64,000 bases of DNA from NCBI RefSeq assembly GCF_002929305.1, contig NZ_PJIO01000004.1, positions 205,963 through 269,962 on the forward strand, given 5' to 3'. A model generated the notes under the pieces. The model did no database searches. It was not told the origin of the DNA and was given only the letters and a program-made list of their open reading frames with translations. Source of the stretch: Arthrobacter sp. GMC3. GTDB taxonomy: Bacteria > Actinomycetota > Actinomycetes > Actinomycetales > Micrococcaceae. The position numbers and the translations under genes are program-made. The stretch's first letter is position 1. Every line of letters starts with the position of its first letter. Shown one piece after another: positions 43,173-52,358 of the stretch.

Positions 43173-44483
43173 ATGAACAAAATTCGGGGGTTTGCACAGC
43201 ATTGGGGAGCACCGGCAGCGGCGGCAGTGTATTTTGCGTACTGGTTTATCATCCCAACTGTGATGCACCCCGGTTATTGGGGATGGTCAGTCGTTCCCGG
43301 CGTGCTTGTCTTCACTGTGGCCATAGCCGTTTCCGCACGTTTGCCATTGGTGTCGCTGGCGATCGTCGCCCTGCTTTTGGCTGGGCAGGTGGTAGATCTC
43401 GTTCCACCTGCGAGTAGCGGGCTCTGGACGGTGAACTTGGCTTTCGCTTTCGCGCTGTTCTTCGTGGCCTACAACGGTGGCCGGTGGATCCGGTGGGCGG
43501 GGCTTGGGCTGGCCCCACTCTATGCTGGCGCCATGGCGTTCCTTTTGCTTTCCCGGAAACATGGTGGAGGCGGCTACGGCTTCATCATGGTCAGCCAATG
43601 GGCTGGCAGGCAGCCAATGATCAACTATTGGGCCGCCGGTACGGCCTTGTTCTTGCTGGTCATGCTCGTATTTTGGTTGGCCGGGTTCCTGATCCGCAAC
43701 CATGAGGAACGAACCATCCTGTCAAAGCAGAGGGAGGAAGCCCAGAGTAGCCGTCAGGCGGCCGAGGTGGACCTCGTAGTGGAGCAGGAACGTACCCGTA
43801 TCTCCCGGGACCTTCACGACGTGTTGGCACATTCTCTGGCAGTCATCGTGGCCCAGGCCGACGGCTCCCGCTACATTAGCCAGGACCTGCCGAGCCCCGT
43901 CCAGCTGGCCCTTCAAGATATTGCCGGCTCGGCCAGAAAAGCCTTGGTTGACGCCCAGCGGGTCATCTACAGCGGCCACGATGACAAGCTGACTGAACCG
44001 CAGCCAGGCCTGCACGACGTGGACACCCTGATCGAGCAAATGGACGGAAGTCCTTTGGCGGTTGTCCGGACCGTGTCCGGTACCCCTGTTGATTTGGCCG
44101 CAGGGCAGGAACTGGCCGTCTACCGGATAGTCCAGGAATCCCTAACCAATGCGCTCAAGCATGGTGGCGCCGATGCACAGGCCTCCGTCCATTTCGATTG
44201 GAGCGGGCCGGGGCTCGCCGTACAGGTCTGCAACGCCACCAAGGAACCGTCCGCAGGCCAATCGCCGTCGGGCGCCCCAGGAATGGGGCGCGGGATTCCG
44301 GGTATGAGCGAGCGGGCGCGGCTAGCCGGTGGTTGGCTGGTAGCCGAGCCCGGAGAAGGTGAATTCCTCGTCAACGCTTTCATCCCCTACGGACAGGCCC
44401 TGCCTTCACCGGCAGCGCCGCCCCTGGTCAGCGAAAAGCAAGAATCAGAACTCCTAGCCTTGGGCGGTGCCACCCATGACTGA
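43173..44483 (+). CDS. Sensor histidine kinase, NarL/DesK class
   Basis: 436 residues. About six N-terminal membrane segments (residues 10-175) form the sensor. After a short linker (REEAQSSRQAAEVDLVVEQERTRISRDLHDVLAHSLAVIVAQADGSRYI) comes the HisKA_3 phospho-acceptor His in RDLHDVLAHSL. The HATPase region contains IVQESLTNALKHGG and GRGIPGMSERARLAGG. It should phosphorylate the LuxR-type regulator encoded directly downstream (8-bp overlap). TAGCTTGGATTT just before the ATG suggests a leaderless start. The input signal is unknown. Confidence 0.93.
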   Translation: MNKIRGFAQHWGAPAAAAVYFAYWFIIPTVMHPGYWGWSVVPGVLVFTVAIAVSARLPLVSLAIVALLLAGQVVDLVPPASSGLWTVNLAFAFALFFVAYNGGRWIRWAGLGLAPLYAGAMAFLLLSRKHGGGGYGFIMVSQWAGRQPMINYWAAGTALFLLVMLVFWLAGFLIRNHEERTILSKQREEAQSSRQAAEVDLVVEQERTRISRDLHDVLAHSLAVIVAQADGSRYISQDLPSPVQLALQDIAGSARKALVDAQRVIYSGHDDKLTEPQPGLHDVDTLIEQMDGSPLAVVRTVSGTPVDLAAGQELAVYRIVQESLTNALKHGGADAQASVHFDWSGPGLAVQVCNATKEPSAGQSPSGAPGMGRGIPGMSERARLAGGWLVAEPGEGEFLVNAFIPYGQALPSPAAPPLVSEKQESELLALGGATHD

Positions 44484-45162
44484 GCCGATTCCCGGACAGG
44501 AAATCCGGGTTGCCTTGGTGGATGACCAGATTCTTTTCCGAGCTGGCCTGCAGATGTTGATCGACTCTCAATCCGACATGATCTTCTGTGGCGGGGCCAG
44601 GGACGGCGAGGAAGCGGTGGCACTTGCCGCCTCCGCTAGTCCGGATGTGATGCTTATGGACCTGCGAATGCCCGTCATGAACGGGGTGGAGGCAACGCAG
44701 CGGATCGTTGAGGCCGCCCGCGCCGAAGGGTCCGAGAAGCCCAAGATCATTGCCCTGACCACCTTCAACCGCGACGAGGCGGTGGTGGGTGCGATCCGGG
44801 CCGGGGCCAGCGGCTTCCTGCTCAAAAGCGTGGAACCGGAATTCCTTCTAGCGGCCATTAGGACCGTCAATTCAGGCCACGCAGTCATTGCGCCCGGAGC
44901 CACCCACGAACTCTTTCAAAGTGTTCCTGCTCAGGCGGCTTCCGCCGGCCCCGATCTGGAGTCGATTGCGGAGCTGTCCGCCCGGGAGAAGAACGTCTTC
45001 CTGCTGGTTGCCAAGGGGTTGAGCAACGCCGAAATCGCTGGCAATGTCTTCGCCTCCGAAGCCACCGTGAAGTCCCAGGTCCGCAGCATCCTGAGCAAGC
45101 TGGGGGTCCGTACGCGCATCCAACTGGTGGCTTTCGCCTATGAACACAGGCTCCTCGGCTGA
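44476..45162 (+). CDS. LuxR-type response regulator
   Basis: 228 residues from the ATG at 44476, which overlaps the kinase stop codon. The receiver domain has VALVDDQILFRAGL with the acidic pair, MLMDLRMPVMNGVEA with the phospho-acceptor Asp at about residue 60, and a KS motif in FLLKSVEPEF. The C-terminal LuxR/NarL helix-turn-helix is ELSAREKNVFLLVAKGLSNAEIAGNVFASEATVKSQVRSILSKLGVRTRIQLV. It is the partner of the kinase encoded just upstream. Neighbouring targets are not evident; the DUF2079 gene follows after 178 bp. Confidence 0.94.
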   Translation: MTEPIPGQEIRVALVDDQILFRAGLQMLIDSQSDMIFCGGARDGEEAVALAASASPDVMLMDLRMPVMNGVEATQRIVEAARAEGSEKPKIIALTTFNRDEAVVGAIRAGASGFLLKSVEPEFLLAAIRTVNSGHAVIAPGATHELFQSVPAQAASAGPDLESIAELSAREKNVFLLVAKGLSNAEIAGNVFASEATVKSQVRSILSKLGVRTRIQLVAFAYEHRLLG

Positions 45163-45219
45163 TGCCGATAGTGGCCTAGAAAGACAGCGGCAGCCCACCG
45201 CCTGATCACAAAGGGACAT

Positions 45220-45237
45220 CAGGACCTTCCGGTCCTG
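45220..45237 (+). terminator. Hairpin after the two-component genes
   Basis: CAGGACC-TTCC-GGTCCTG lies 58 bp after the regulator stop. A second weaker pairing, CATCAAC with GTTGATG, follows around 45258-45290. No T-run is present. Confidence 0.35.
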
Positions 45238-45340
45238 TCCGTAATCGGACACCACACCATCAACCATGCCCGGAAGTGCTCCGGTTGATGCGTGCTGCCC
45301 GAAACGGGAAAAGTAACACCAATTGACGGGGGGTATGGCC

Positions 45341-46873
45341 ATGTCCATAAAAGAACTGAAAACAACCAGCACGGTTGCCAACCACACGGGAAGGGCCCCG
45401 ACGAGGCGGCCAGCCAAGATCGTCATGGACTTTGTGTGGCGCCCTTTCTCCGCCGAGCTGCGCTGGGTGACAGTCCTTGCCCTGGTCGCCGCAGTGGCCT
45501 ATTCGGCCCTATCCATTCAGCGCTTCATCCGTTTTCGCTCCGCTGGTTACGATCTGGGCATCTTCGACCAGGTCGTGCGCCAGTACTCGCAATTTGCTCC
45601 GCCCTATAGCCAGATCAAGGGGCCCGGATTCAACATTTTTGGCGATCACTTCCATCCGATCATCGCCGTCCTGGCGCCCTTGTACTGGGTGTGGGACGAC
45701 CCCCGCATGCTGGGCATCGCCATGGCCTGCTTGCTGGCCGCGTCGGTGTTCCCCGTCTACTTGTTCGCCAAGCCAAGGCTGGGACGCGGGCCTGCATTCC
45801 TGGTCGGTGCCGGATACCTCTTTTGGTGGCCGGTGCAGGGCTTGGTGGCCTTTGACTTTCATGAGATTGCCTTTGGCGTCCCGCTGGTTGCCTGGCTCAT
45901 TTACGCCTTGGACAAACGAAGCTACCGTGCAGTGGGAGCCCTGTGCGTGGCCCTTCTGTGCGTCCGTGAGGACATGGGATTTGTGGTCATGGCAGTTGCC
46001 CTGATCATTCTGGCCAGGTGTCACTGGCGGCTGGGCGCCAGCCTGTTCGCCCTTGGACTGGGCGGCTATCTTCTCATCACCGGCGTGGTCATCCCACATT
46101 TCAACGCCGACAATTCCTTTGGCTATTGGCAGTACGCGGAGCTTGGCCCCACGCTGATGGCGGCCGCCGCCTTCATCCTGGCCCATCCACTGCGGACCGT
46201 GGGGATGCTCTTCAACAATGAGACCAAGCAACTGCTCTGGGGTGCCTTGCTGTTCCCGCTAGGACTGCTGTCACTGGGATCGGCTTATCTGCTCCTGGCG
46301 GCCCCGATCCTGCTCAGCCGCCTGCTGAGCGACAGGCCCGGAACCTGGAGCACGGCCTTTCAATACAATGCCATCCTGGCCCCGATCCTTGTCCTGGCGG
46401 CAGTGGATATGCTCGGCAAACTCACGCGACGCGGTGGACGGTTGGCGGGCTTGCGGACGGCAGCCCCTGTAGTGTTTCTGGCTGGGGTGGTGGCGGGGAC
46501 ACTCTTGCTCCCGGCGCTGTTCCCGCTCCACCAACTCTTTACCGCAACGGCATGGAGCGAAACTGCCCACATGCGCGCCCAACAAAGAATTGTTCAGATG
46601 GTCCCCTCGGGTGTGGTGGTGGAAGCCGATGACCGGTTGGTGCCCCACTTGAGCAACCGCGCCACCGTTGGAATGATCGGGCGCCAACCGGAGACCGCCA
46701 CCTGGGCAATCGTCGACCTCTCGCAGAAGGACACCGGAGGTGGGGGAGACGGTAACTTCACCCCAAAGTCGGCTCTAGAACTGCTGGCGTCGAAAGGATT
46801 TGTCGAGGTGCACCGCGAGGACGCCGTGGTTCTGCTCCAGCGGCCAGCGGCCACCTCTAGCTCCCGGTCTTGA
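45341..46873 (+). CDS. DUF2079 membrane protein
   Basis: 510 residues from the ATG at 45341, with GGGGGG about 8 bp upstream; ATG 45335 is an alternative. Roughly 10-11 membrane segments. The DUF2079 hallmark is RFRSAGYDLGIFDQVVRQYSQFAPPYSQIKGPGFNIFGDHFHPIIAVLAPLYWVW, followed by FDFHEIAFGVPLVAW and LLCVREDMGFVVMAVAL. DUF2079 proteins resemble GT-C glycosyltransferases, using an acidic pair in the first loop (here YDLGIFD), so transfer of sugar from a lipid carrier is possible. The last 130 residues form an outer soluble domain. Confidence 0.9.
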   Translation: MSIKELKTTSTVANHTGRAPTRRPAKIVMDFVWRPFSAELRWVTVLALVAAVAYSALSIQRFIRFRSAGYDLGIFDQVVRQYSQFAPPYSQIKGPGFNIFGDHFHPIIAVLAPLYWVWDDPRMLGIAMACLLAASVFPVYLFAKPRLGRGPAFLVGAGYLFWWPVQGLVAFDFHEIAFGVPLVAWLIYALDKRSYRAVGALCVALLCVREDMGFVVMAVALIILARCHWRLGASLFALGLGGYLLITGVVIPHFNADNSFGYWQYAELGPTLMAAAAFILAHPLRTVGMLFNNETKQLLWGALLFPLGLLSLGSAYLLLAAPILLSRLLSDRPGTWSTAFQYNAILAPILVLAAVDMLGKLTRRGGRLAGLRTAAPVVFLAGVVAGTLLLPALFPLHQLFTATAWSETAHMRAQQRIVQMVPSGVVVEADDRLVPHLSNRATVGMIGRQPETATWAIVDLSQKDTGGGGDGNFTPKSALELLASKGFVEVHREDAVVLLQRPAATSSSRS

Positions 46874-47000
46874 CACATTAGAATTGACGGGGCATTGCGC
46901 GTTCTTGACGCCCACAAACCCGGTAAGATCAGATTCAATCAGACGCGGGTGTCGTGAACGGAGCTCGCCACCTAGTGAACCCCTCGAAAAGGAACGCTTC

Positions 47001-48989
47001 ATGAGAGCCGACTCAACCCTGACAGTCACCACCTGCTCGATCGACTTGGCCGAGCTGGGACCCGATTCACCGCTACCCTCGGTCCAACCCTTGCTGGAAC
47101 CGCCCTACTTGGTGGGCGAGGGCATTCCGGAAGAGGTGGCCGCCGGCTCGCGGTGGGGCAAGGTGAAGAACATTTACCCCTACCCCATGCAGGACGCCTA
47201 CACGCGGGAAACCAGCGCCACTGAGCTGACCGCCGTCGTGCTGGAAAACGATCACATCAAGGCGACCTTTCTGCCGCAACTGGGTGGACGGCTATGGGCG
47301 CTGACCGACAAGGCCACGGGCAAGGAATTGCTGCACACCCAGGACCGTATCCAGTTCGCCAACCTGGCCCTGCGCAACGCCTGGTTTGCCGGCGGGATCG
47401 AGTTCAACATTGGCACCCGCGGCCATTCGCCCACCACGTGCTCGCCCCTCCACAGCGCCATCGTCGAAACTCCCGAGGGGCAAAGCGTGCTGCGCATGTG
47501 GGAATTTGACCGCCTGCGCGAGGTGGTATTCCAAATTGATGCCTGGCTGCCCGCCGATTCCAGGGTCGTTTTTGTGGCCGTCCGCATCCAGAACCCGAAC
47601 CCGGAAACGGTCCCCATGTACTGGTGGACCAATGCCGCCGTGCCGCAAACCCCCGCCACCCGCGCGCTTGCCCCCGCGGCCCGGGCCTACGCCACCGACT
47701 ACGACGGGTCCATGGCTATTGTGGCCCCCACCGAGTTCCACGGGATCGACGCCACCTACCCGGTGCGCAACCCCCACGCCGCCGACTTCTTCTTTGACCT
47801 GGCCCCGGAAGGGCGCCGCTGGGAGGTGGCCATGGACGACGCCGGTGACGGCCTGGCGCTGGTATCCTCACCCGCCCTGCGGGGCCGGAAACTGTTCGTA
47901 TGGGGCGAGAACACCGGCGGCCACCGCTGGCAGGAATGGCTGACGCCCACGCCGGCGGACGGGCAGCCTCGCCACTATGCCGAGATCCAGTCCGGGCTGG
48001 CCCAGACACAATTCGAGCACGTGCCCATGCCGGGAGGTGCGTCGTGGCAATGGGTTGAGGCCTACGGCAATGCGGGCCTGGATCCGGCCATTGGCAACGG
48101 CGCCTGGCCCGAAGCCGTGGAACATGGGGCGCAACGCATTACGGACCTTGTGCCCGAAGCCGCCGTGGATGCCGCGCTCGCCGACGCCGCCCGTTGGGCA
48201 GATTTGGCCCCGCACGAGATGCTGGTGGCTGGCAATGGTTGGGGCGCGCTGGAGGCCGTGCGCCGCCGGTCATCGGCCATGAACTGGATCGATGAAACCG
48301 GGACCCCGTTTTCCCCCGAAACACTCACGGCGGACCAATCCCCGTGGCTGGAACTGCTGGCGACGAAGGACGGCGCCGCACCTGGGAAGCACCCGTTCGC
48401 CGGCTCCGCCTCCTTTGTGCGTGGACTTGACTGGGAAGAACTGCTGGCGGCGGAGCCCACCATGGGCGCCGAGTCTGCCTTCCACCTGGCCGTGATGGCC
48501 CATGCCAGGGCCTCCGCCGAGCTTGCCGATCAGTCGGGTGTTGCGCAGCTTTACCGCACAGCACTGGCCAGCGCCGAACTGAGCGATAGCAGCAGGGCCC
48601 TGGCGCACCGAGGCCTGGGCCTGACGCTGCTGGCCCTCAACGATCCCACTGGGGGAGTGACCAAGCTGGCGGCCGCCTGCGCCGCCGACATCAACAACCG
48701 CTGGTTGCTCATCGAGGCCATGACACACGCCATCGCGGTGAACCGTCCGGAAGCAGCCCTCGAATTGGCGGGCCGGGCGCCACAGTCCCTGTCCGACGTC
48801 GGACGCGTTGCGTTCCTGCGAGCCCTGGCCCACGCGCGCTCCGGGGAGCCGGAGAAGGCCGCCGCCATGCTCAGGGCAGGGCTGGAAGTGGCCGATCTGC
48901 GCGAAGGCGAAAATTCCATCACGGCACTCTGGCAGGAAGTATGCCCCGACGACGACGTCCCGCAGGCGTACCAGTTCAGCATGCACTAA
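47001..48989 (+). CDS. DUF5107 domain protein with TPR-like C-terminus
   Basis: 662 residues from the ATG at 47001, with AAAAGGAA upstream; the frame is open back to 46800. The first about 330 residues are a DUF5107 domain with aldose epimerase-like beta folds (NIYPYPMQDAYTRETSATELTAVVLENDHIKATFLPQLGGRLWALTDKATGKELLHTQ, then MYWWTNAAVPQTP). The C-terminal half is helical and Ala-rich, arranged as TPR-like repeats (AQLYRTALASAELSDSSRALAHRGLGLTLLALNDPTGGVTKL). A sugar-binding or sugar-processing role is inferred. No signal peptide is seen. Confidence 0.85.
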   Translation: MRADSTLTVTTCSIDLAELGPDSPLPSVQPLLEPPYLVGEGIPEEVAAGSRWGKVKNIYPYPMQDAYTRETSATELTAVVLENDHIKATFLPQLGGRLWALTDKATGKELLHTQDRIQFANLALRNAWFAGGIEFNIGTRGHSPTTCSPLHSAIVETPEGQSVLRMWEFDRLREVVFQIDAWLPADSRVVFVAVRIQNPNPETVPMYWWTNAAVPQTPATRALAPAARAYATDYDGSMAIVAPTEFHGIDATYPVRNPHAADFFFDLAPEGRRWEVAMDDAGDGLALVSSPALRGRKLFVWGENTGGHRWQEWLTPTPADGQPRHYAEIQSGLAQTQFEHVPMPGGASWQWVEAYGNAGLDPAIGNGAWPEAVEHGAQRITDLVPEAAVDAALADAARWADLAPHEMLVAGNGWGALEAVRRRSSAMNWIDETGTPFSPETLTADQSPWLELLATKDGAAPGKHPFAGSASFVRGLDWEELLAAEPTMGAESAFHLAVMAHARASAELADQSGVAQLYRTALASAELSDSSRALAHRGLGLTLLALNDPTGGVTKLAAACAADINNRWLLIEAMTHAIAVNRPEAALELAGRAPQSLSDVGRVAFLRALAHARSGEPEKAAAMLRAGLEVADLREGENSITALWQEVCPDDDVPQAYQFSMH

Positions 48990-48997
48990 GTGCCGTG

Positions 48998-49048
48998 ACT
49001 GGGTAGTCATGGCGGCTTGGACCCCCTAAGCAGCCATGGCTGCCCAGT
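48998..49048. terminator. Imperfect 19-bp hairpin after the DUF5107 gene
   Basis: ACTGGGTAGTCATGGCGGC (48998-49016) pairs with GCAGCCATGGCTGCCCAGT (49030-49048) at 16 of 19 positions, 9 bp after the stop. It separates the DUF5107 gene from the asparagine operon promoter. Confidence 0.5.
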
Positions 49049-49103
49049 CAGCAGTGATACGGACCGCAAAGTCCGCCGGGGTTGACGCGCACAAAAAAAC
49101 TTT

Positions 49104-49132
49104 TTGACAGCTCAGGTGAGCCGTGTCATAGT
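49104..49132 (+). promoter_or_regulatory. Promoter and overlapping operator of the asparagine operon
   Basis: TTGACA (49104-49109), a 17-bp spacer and CATAGT (49127-49132) give a near-consensus promoter. Transcription would start at about 49139, one base before the ATG, so the first gene is probably leaderless. TGACAGCTCA and TGAGCCGTGTCA form an inverted repeat over both boxes, a fit for FadR-type autorepression. Confidence 0.7.
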
Positions 49133-49139
49133 CTCACAT

Positions 49140-49847
49140 ATGAACTTGTCAGACAGCTGGACAGCCGGACAGCAGCAGATCGTTCGGGTCAGCGCCGCCG
49201 AATCCGTCTTCAAAGCCATCCGTGCTGCCATTGAGGGCGGGGAGCTGGCCATCGGGTCAAAGCTCAGCTCGGAGGCGGCCCTGGCGCAACAATACGGTGT
49301 GAGCCGTTCTGTGGTGCGTGAGGCGCTGCGCTCCTGCACGGCCTTGGGTCTCACGGCAACGCAAACCGGAAAGGGCACCTTTGTCGTCGCCAGTCGGGCC
49401 ACGGGGGATCTGGTGCTCGGAGCCTATTCGGCCCGCAGCCTGATGGAAGCCAGGCCCCACATTGAGGTGCCGGCCGCCGAACTTGCCGCCCGACGTCGGA
49501 CAGCAGAGCAGCTGGAGCAACTGCGCGGCATTGTGGCCACCATGGAGGAAGAAGACGACCCCGAAATTTGGGTCAGCCTCGACGCCAGCTTCCATGCGGC
49601 CATCGCCCGGGCCAGCGGCAACGGCGTGTTTGAACAGGTGGTCCACGAAATTCGGGGCGCCATGGCCAAACAATCCGAGACCATCAACCTCATGACGGGC
49701 CGCCAGCGCCAGTCCGATATCGAACACCAGCGCATTCTCAACGCCATCGCCCACGGCTTCGCCACCGAGGCGGGCCACGCCATGGCCGTCCACCTTTCCG
49801 CCGTGGACGACGCACTGACCTTGATTATGGGAGACAGCACCGAATGA
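49140..49847 (+). CDS. FadR-subfamily GntR regulator of asparagine use
   Basis: 235 residues from the ATG at 49140. The winged helix domain reads AAESVFKAIRAAIEGGELAIGSKLSSEAALAQQYGVSRSVVREALRSCTALGLTATQTGKGTFVV. The FCD ligand domain has conserved Asp and His residues (RSLMEARPHIEVPAAELAARR, then SLDASFHAAIARASGNGVFEQVVHEI, then DIEHQRILNAIAHG), consistent with metal-assisted binding of a carboxylic acid such as aspartate. It overlaps the asparaginase gene by 4 bp (ATGA) and probably represses the whole operon. Confidence 0.93.
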   Translation: MNLSDSWTAGQQQIVRVSAAESVFKAIRAAIEGGELAIGSKLSSEAALAQQYGVSRSVVREALRSCTALGLTATQTGKGTFVVASRATGDLVLGAYSARSLMEARPHIEVPAAELAARRRTAEQLEQLRGIVATMEEEDDPEIWVSLDASFHAAIARASGNGVFEQVVHEIRGAMAKQSETINLMTGRQRQSDIEHQRILNAIAHGFATEAGHAMAVHLSAVDDALTLIMGDSTE

Positions 49848-50806
49848 AACTCACCCAATTTCCCGCCCACGCGCCGCTGGCCGTGCAAACCCGCGGAGAC
49901 ATGGTGGAAAGCGTCCATTTCGGGTCGCTGGTCGCCATCGCCGCCACCGGCGAAACCGTGGTCACCCGAGGTGAGCCCGACGCCCGCATCTACCCGCGCT
50001 CGGCGCTGAAGCCGCTGATGGCGGTGGCCATGCTCCGCGCCGGTCTCGACATCACCGTAGAACAACTGGCCCTCGCCTCCGCAAGCCATTCCGGCGCGGC
50101 GGACCACCAGCGCGTGGCCACCGAAATCCTTTCCGACGCAGGCCTGGTTCCTGAGAACCTGCGGAACTCCACGGACCTCCCCTACGGGGTTGCCGAGCGG
50201 GAGCAGTGGCTGCGCAACGGCCATGGACCCACCCAGCTGGCGCAAAACTGTTCCGGCAAGCACGCGGCGCTGCTCGCCACCTGCGTCGTCAACGGCTGGC
50301 CCCTGGACACCTACCTGGACCCGGCACACCCGCTCACGGCCCTCATCCGTGACACCGTGGCCGAGCTGACGGGCCAGGAACTGACAGAGATCAGCACCGA
50401 CGGCTGCGGCACCGAGGTCTTCGCCCTGTCGCTGACGGGCATGGCCCGGGCATTCAGCACCCTGGTTGCCGCCGCGCCCGGAACCCCCGAGCGACGCGTT
50501 GCTGACGCCATGCGGGCCTACCCGGCGATGGTGGCGGGCGAGAACCGGGACGTGAGCGCCCTGATGGAGGCCGTGCCCGGCCTGCTGGCCAAGGACGGCT
50601 TTGAAGGCATTCAACTGATTGCCCTGGCTGACGGCGCGGCCGTGGCGCTGAAGATTTCCGACGGCGGGGACCGGGCTCGCATGCCCTCCGCGGTTCCGGC
50701 GCTGGTGGCCTTGGGTGTGAACCCCGCGCTTCTGGGCCGCTTCAACAACCTTAATGTCCTGGGCGGCGGCAGGCCCGTGGGCTCGCTCCAAGGAATCCCG
50801 TACTAA
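49844..50806 (+). CDS. ansA: L-asparaginase, Rhizobium etli (thermolabile) type
   Basis: 320 residues, hydrolysing asparagine to aspartate and ammonia. It belongs to the L-asparaginase II family (PF06089) rather than the E. coli type. The SxxK dyad appears in YPRSALKPLMAVAML, and the zinc-binding residues of the R. etli enzyme appear as NCSGKHAALL and TDGCGTEVF. It overlaps the regulator gene by 4 bp, and the aspartase gene follows 58 bp later. The aspartate it makes is the substrate of the next enzyme. Confidence 0.93.
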   Translation: MKLTQFPAHAPLAVQTRGDMVESVHFGSLVAIAATGETVVTRGEPDARIYPRSALKPLMAVAMLRAGLDITVEQLALASASHSGAADHQRVATEILSDAGLVPENLRNSTDLPYGVAEREQWLRNGHGPTQLAQNCSGKHAALLATCVVNGWPLDTYLDPAHPLTALIRDTVAELTGQELTEISTDGCGTEVFALSLTGMARAFSTLVAAAPGTPERRVADAMRAYPAMVAGENRDVSALMEAVPGLLAKDGFEGIQLIALADGAAVALKISDGGDRARMPSAVPALVALGVNPALLGRFNNLNVLGGGRPVGSLQGIPY

Positions 50807-50864
50807 CTTCATCCCCCCACGCAAAACCAGGCGCAACGAGGCGCCGGTCCTTTCAAGGAGAACC

Positions 50865-52310
50865 ATGACTATCCCCACCACCAAACCGTTGGATCCGCTC
50901 GATGGAGCCAAGCTGCCGGCAGTGCGCAGCGAACACGATCTCATCGGAGACAGGGACGTTCCTGCCGATGCGTACTGGGGCGTACACACACTGCGCGCCG
51001 TGGAGAACTTCCCCATCACCGGCCAGCCGCTGTCCACCAACACCAACCTGGTGGTCGGCCTGGCCATGGTCAAGCAGGCCGCCGCCCAGGCAAACCATGA
51101 GCTCGGCCTGCTCGACGACGCCCGCGCCGGTGCCATCATCGCAGCCTGCCAGGAGATCATTGCCGGAGAACTCCACGATCAGTTTGTGGTGGACGTCATC
51201 CAGGGAGGTGCCGGGACGTCGTCGAACATGAACGCCAACGAGGTCATCGCCAACAGGGCCCTGGAAATCCTGGGCCACGCCAAGGGCGAATACCAGTTCC
51301 TACACCCCAACGACCATGTGAACCTGAGTCAGTCCACGAACGACGTGTATCCGACGGCGGTGAACGTGGCCACGATTTTCACGGCCAAGACTCTGGTTCA
51401 GGCCATGGAAGTTCTGGGGGAGGCGTTCAGCGAGAAGGCCGTTGAGTTCCGGACGATCGTGAAAATGGGGCGCACCCAACTCCAGGACGCCGTCCCCATG
51501 ACGCTGGGCCAGGAGTTCAACACCTACGCCGTCACCCTCGGCGAGGACAGGGCTCGGCTGGCCGAATCAGTCCAGCTGGTGCATGAGATCAACCTGGGTG
51601 CCACCGCCATCGGCACCGGGCTCAACGCACCCAAGGGCTACTCGGCACTGGCCTGCCGGCACCTGGTGGAGGTCACGGGCCTGCCGCTGACCACCTCCGT
51701 TGACCTGATCGAGGCCACCCAAGATGTGGGCGCCTTCGTGCACCTTTCGGGGGTCCTGAAGCGGGTTGCCGTGAAGCTGTCCAAGATCTGCAACGATCTG
51801 CGCCTGCTGTCCTCGGGCCCCCGAGCCGGATTCGGCGAAATCACCTTGCCTGCCGTCCAGTCGGGTTCCTCGATCATGCCCGGCAAGGTCAATCCGGTGA
51901 TTCCGGAAGTGGTGAACCAGGTTGCCTACGAGGTCATCGGCAACGACGTCACCATCACCATGGCCGCCGAGGGAGGGCAGTTGCAGCTGAACGCCTTTGA
52001 ACCCATCATTGTGCACAGCCTGACCAAGAGCATGCGCCACCTAGAAGCCGCCTGCCTGACCCTGGCCAACAAATGTGTACGCGGTATCACCGCACACGAG
52101 GACAAGTTGCGGGCCCAAGTGGAACACTCCATTGGATTGGTCACCGCCCTGAACCCCGTCCTGGGCTATGCGGCCTCGACCAAGATTGCCCTGGAAGCGT
52201 TGTCCACCGGCCGCGGTGTGGCCGAGCTGGTTCTGGAGCACAAACTCCTCACGGCGCAGGAACTGGACGAGCTTTTGCGTCCGGAACGTCTGGCCAACCT
52301 CAGCGACTAA
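50865..52310 (+). CDS. aspA: Aspartate ammonia-lyase
   Basis: 481 residues from the ATG at 50865, with AAGGAG 6 bp upstream; the frame extends back to 50754. It converts aspartate to fumarate and ammonia. The fumarase/aspartase signature GSSIMPGKVNPV is present, with the substrate loop QSTNDVYPTA and TSSNMNANEVIANRALEILG. The sequence fits aspartase better than fumarase, as expected beside asparaginase and an asparagine permease. Cytoplasmic, usually a tetramer. Confidence 0.96.
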   Translation: MTIPTTKPLDPLDGAKLPAVRSEHDLIGDRDVPADAYWGVHTLRAVENFPITGQPLSTNTNLVVGLAMVKQAAAQANHELGLLDDARAGAIIAACQEIIAGELHDQFVVDVIQGGAGTSSNMNANEVIANRALEILGHAKGEYQFLHPNDHVNLSQSTNDVYPTAVNVATIFTAKTLVQAMEVLGEAFSEKAVEFRTIVKMGRTQLQDAVPMTLGQEFNTYAVTLGEDRARLAESVQLVHEINLGATAIGTGLNAPKGYSALACRHLVEVTGLPLTTSVDLIEATQDVGAFVHLSGVLKRVAVKLSKICNDLRLLSSGPRAGFGEITLPAVQSGSSIMPGKVNPVIPEVVNQVAYEVIGNDVTITMAAEGGQLQLNAFEPIIVHSLTKSMRHLEAACLTLANKCVRGITAHEDKLRAQVEHSIGLVTALNPVLGYAASTKIALEALSTGRGVAELVLEHKLLTAQELDELLRPERLANLSD

Positions 52311-52358
52311 TCGCCCGGTCCGCCACTGGGTGGGCCGAACTTTACGATAGGTAAGCTC

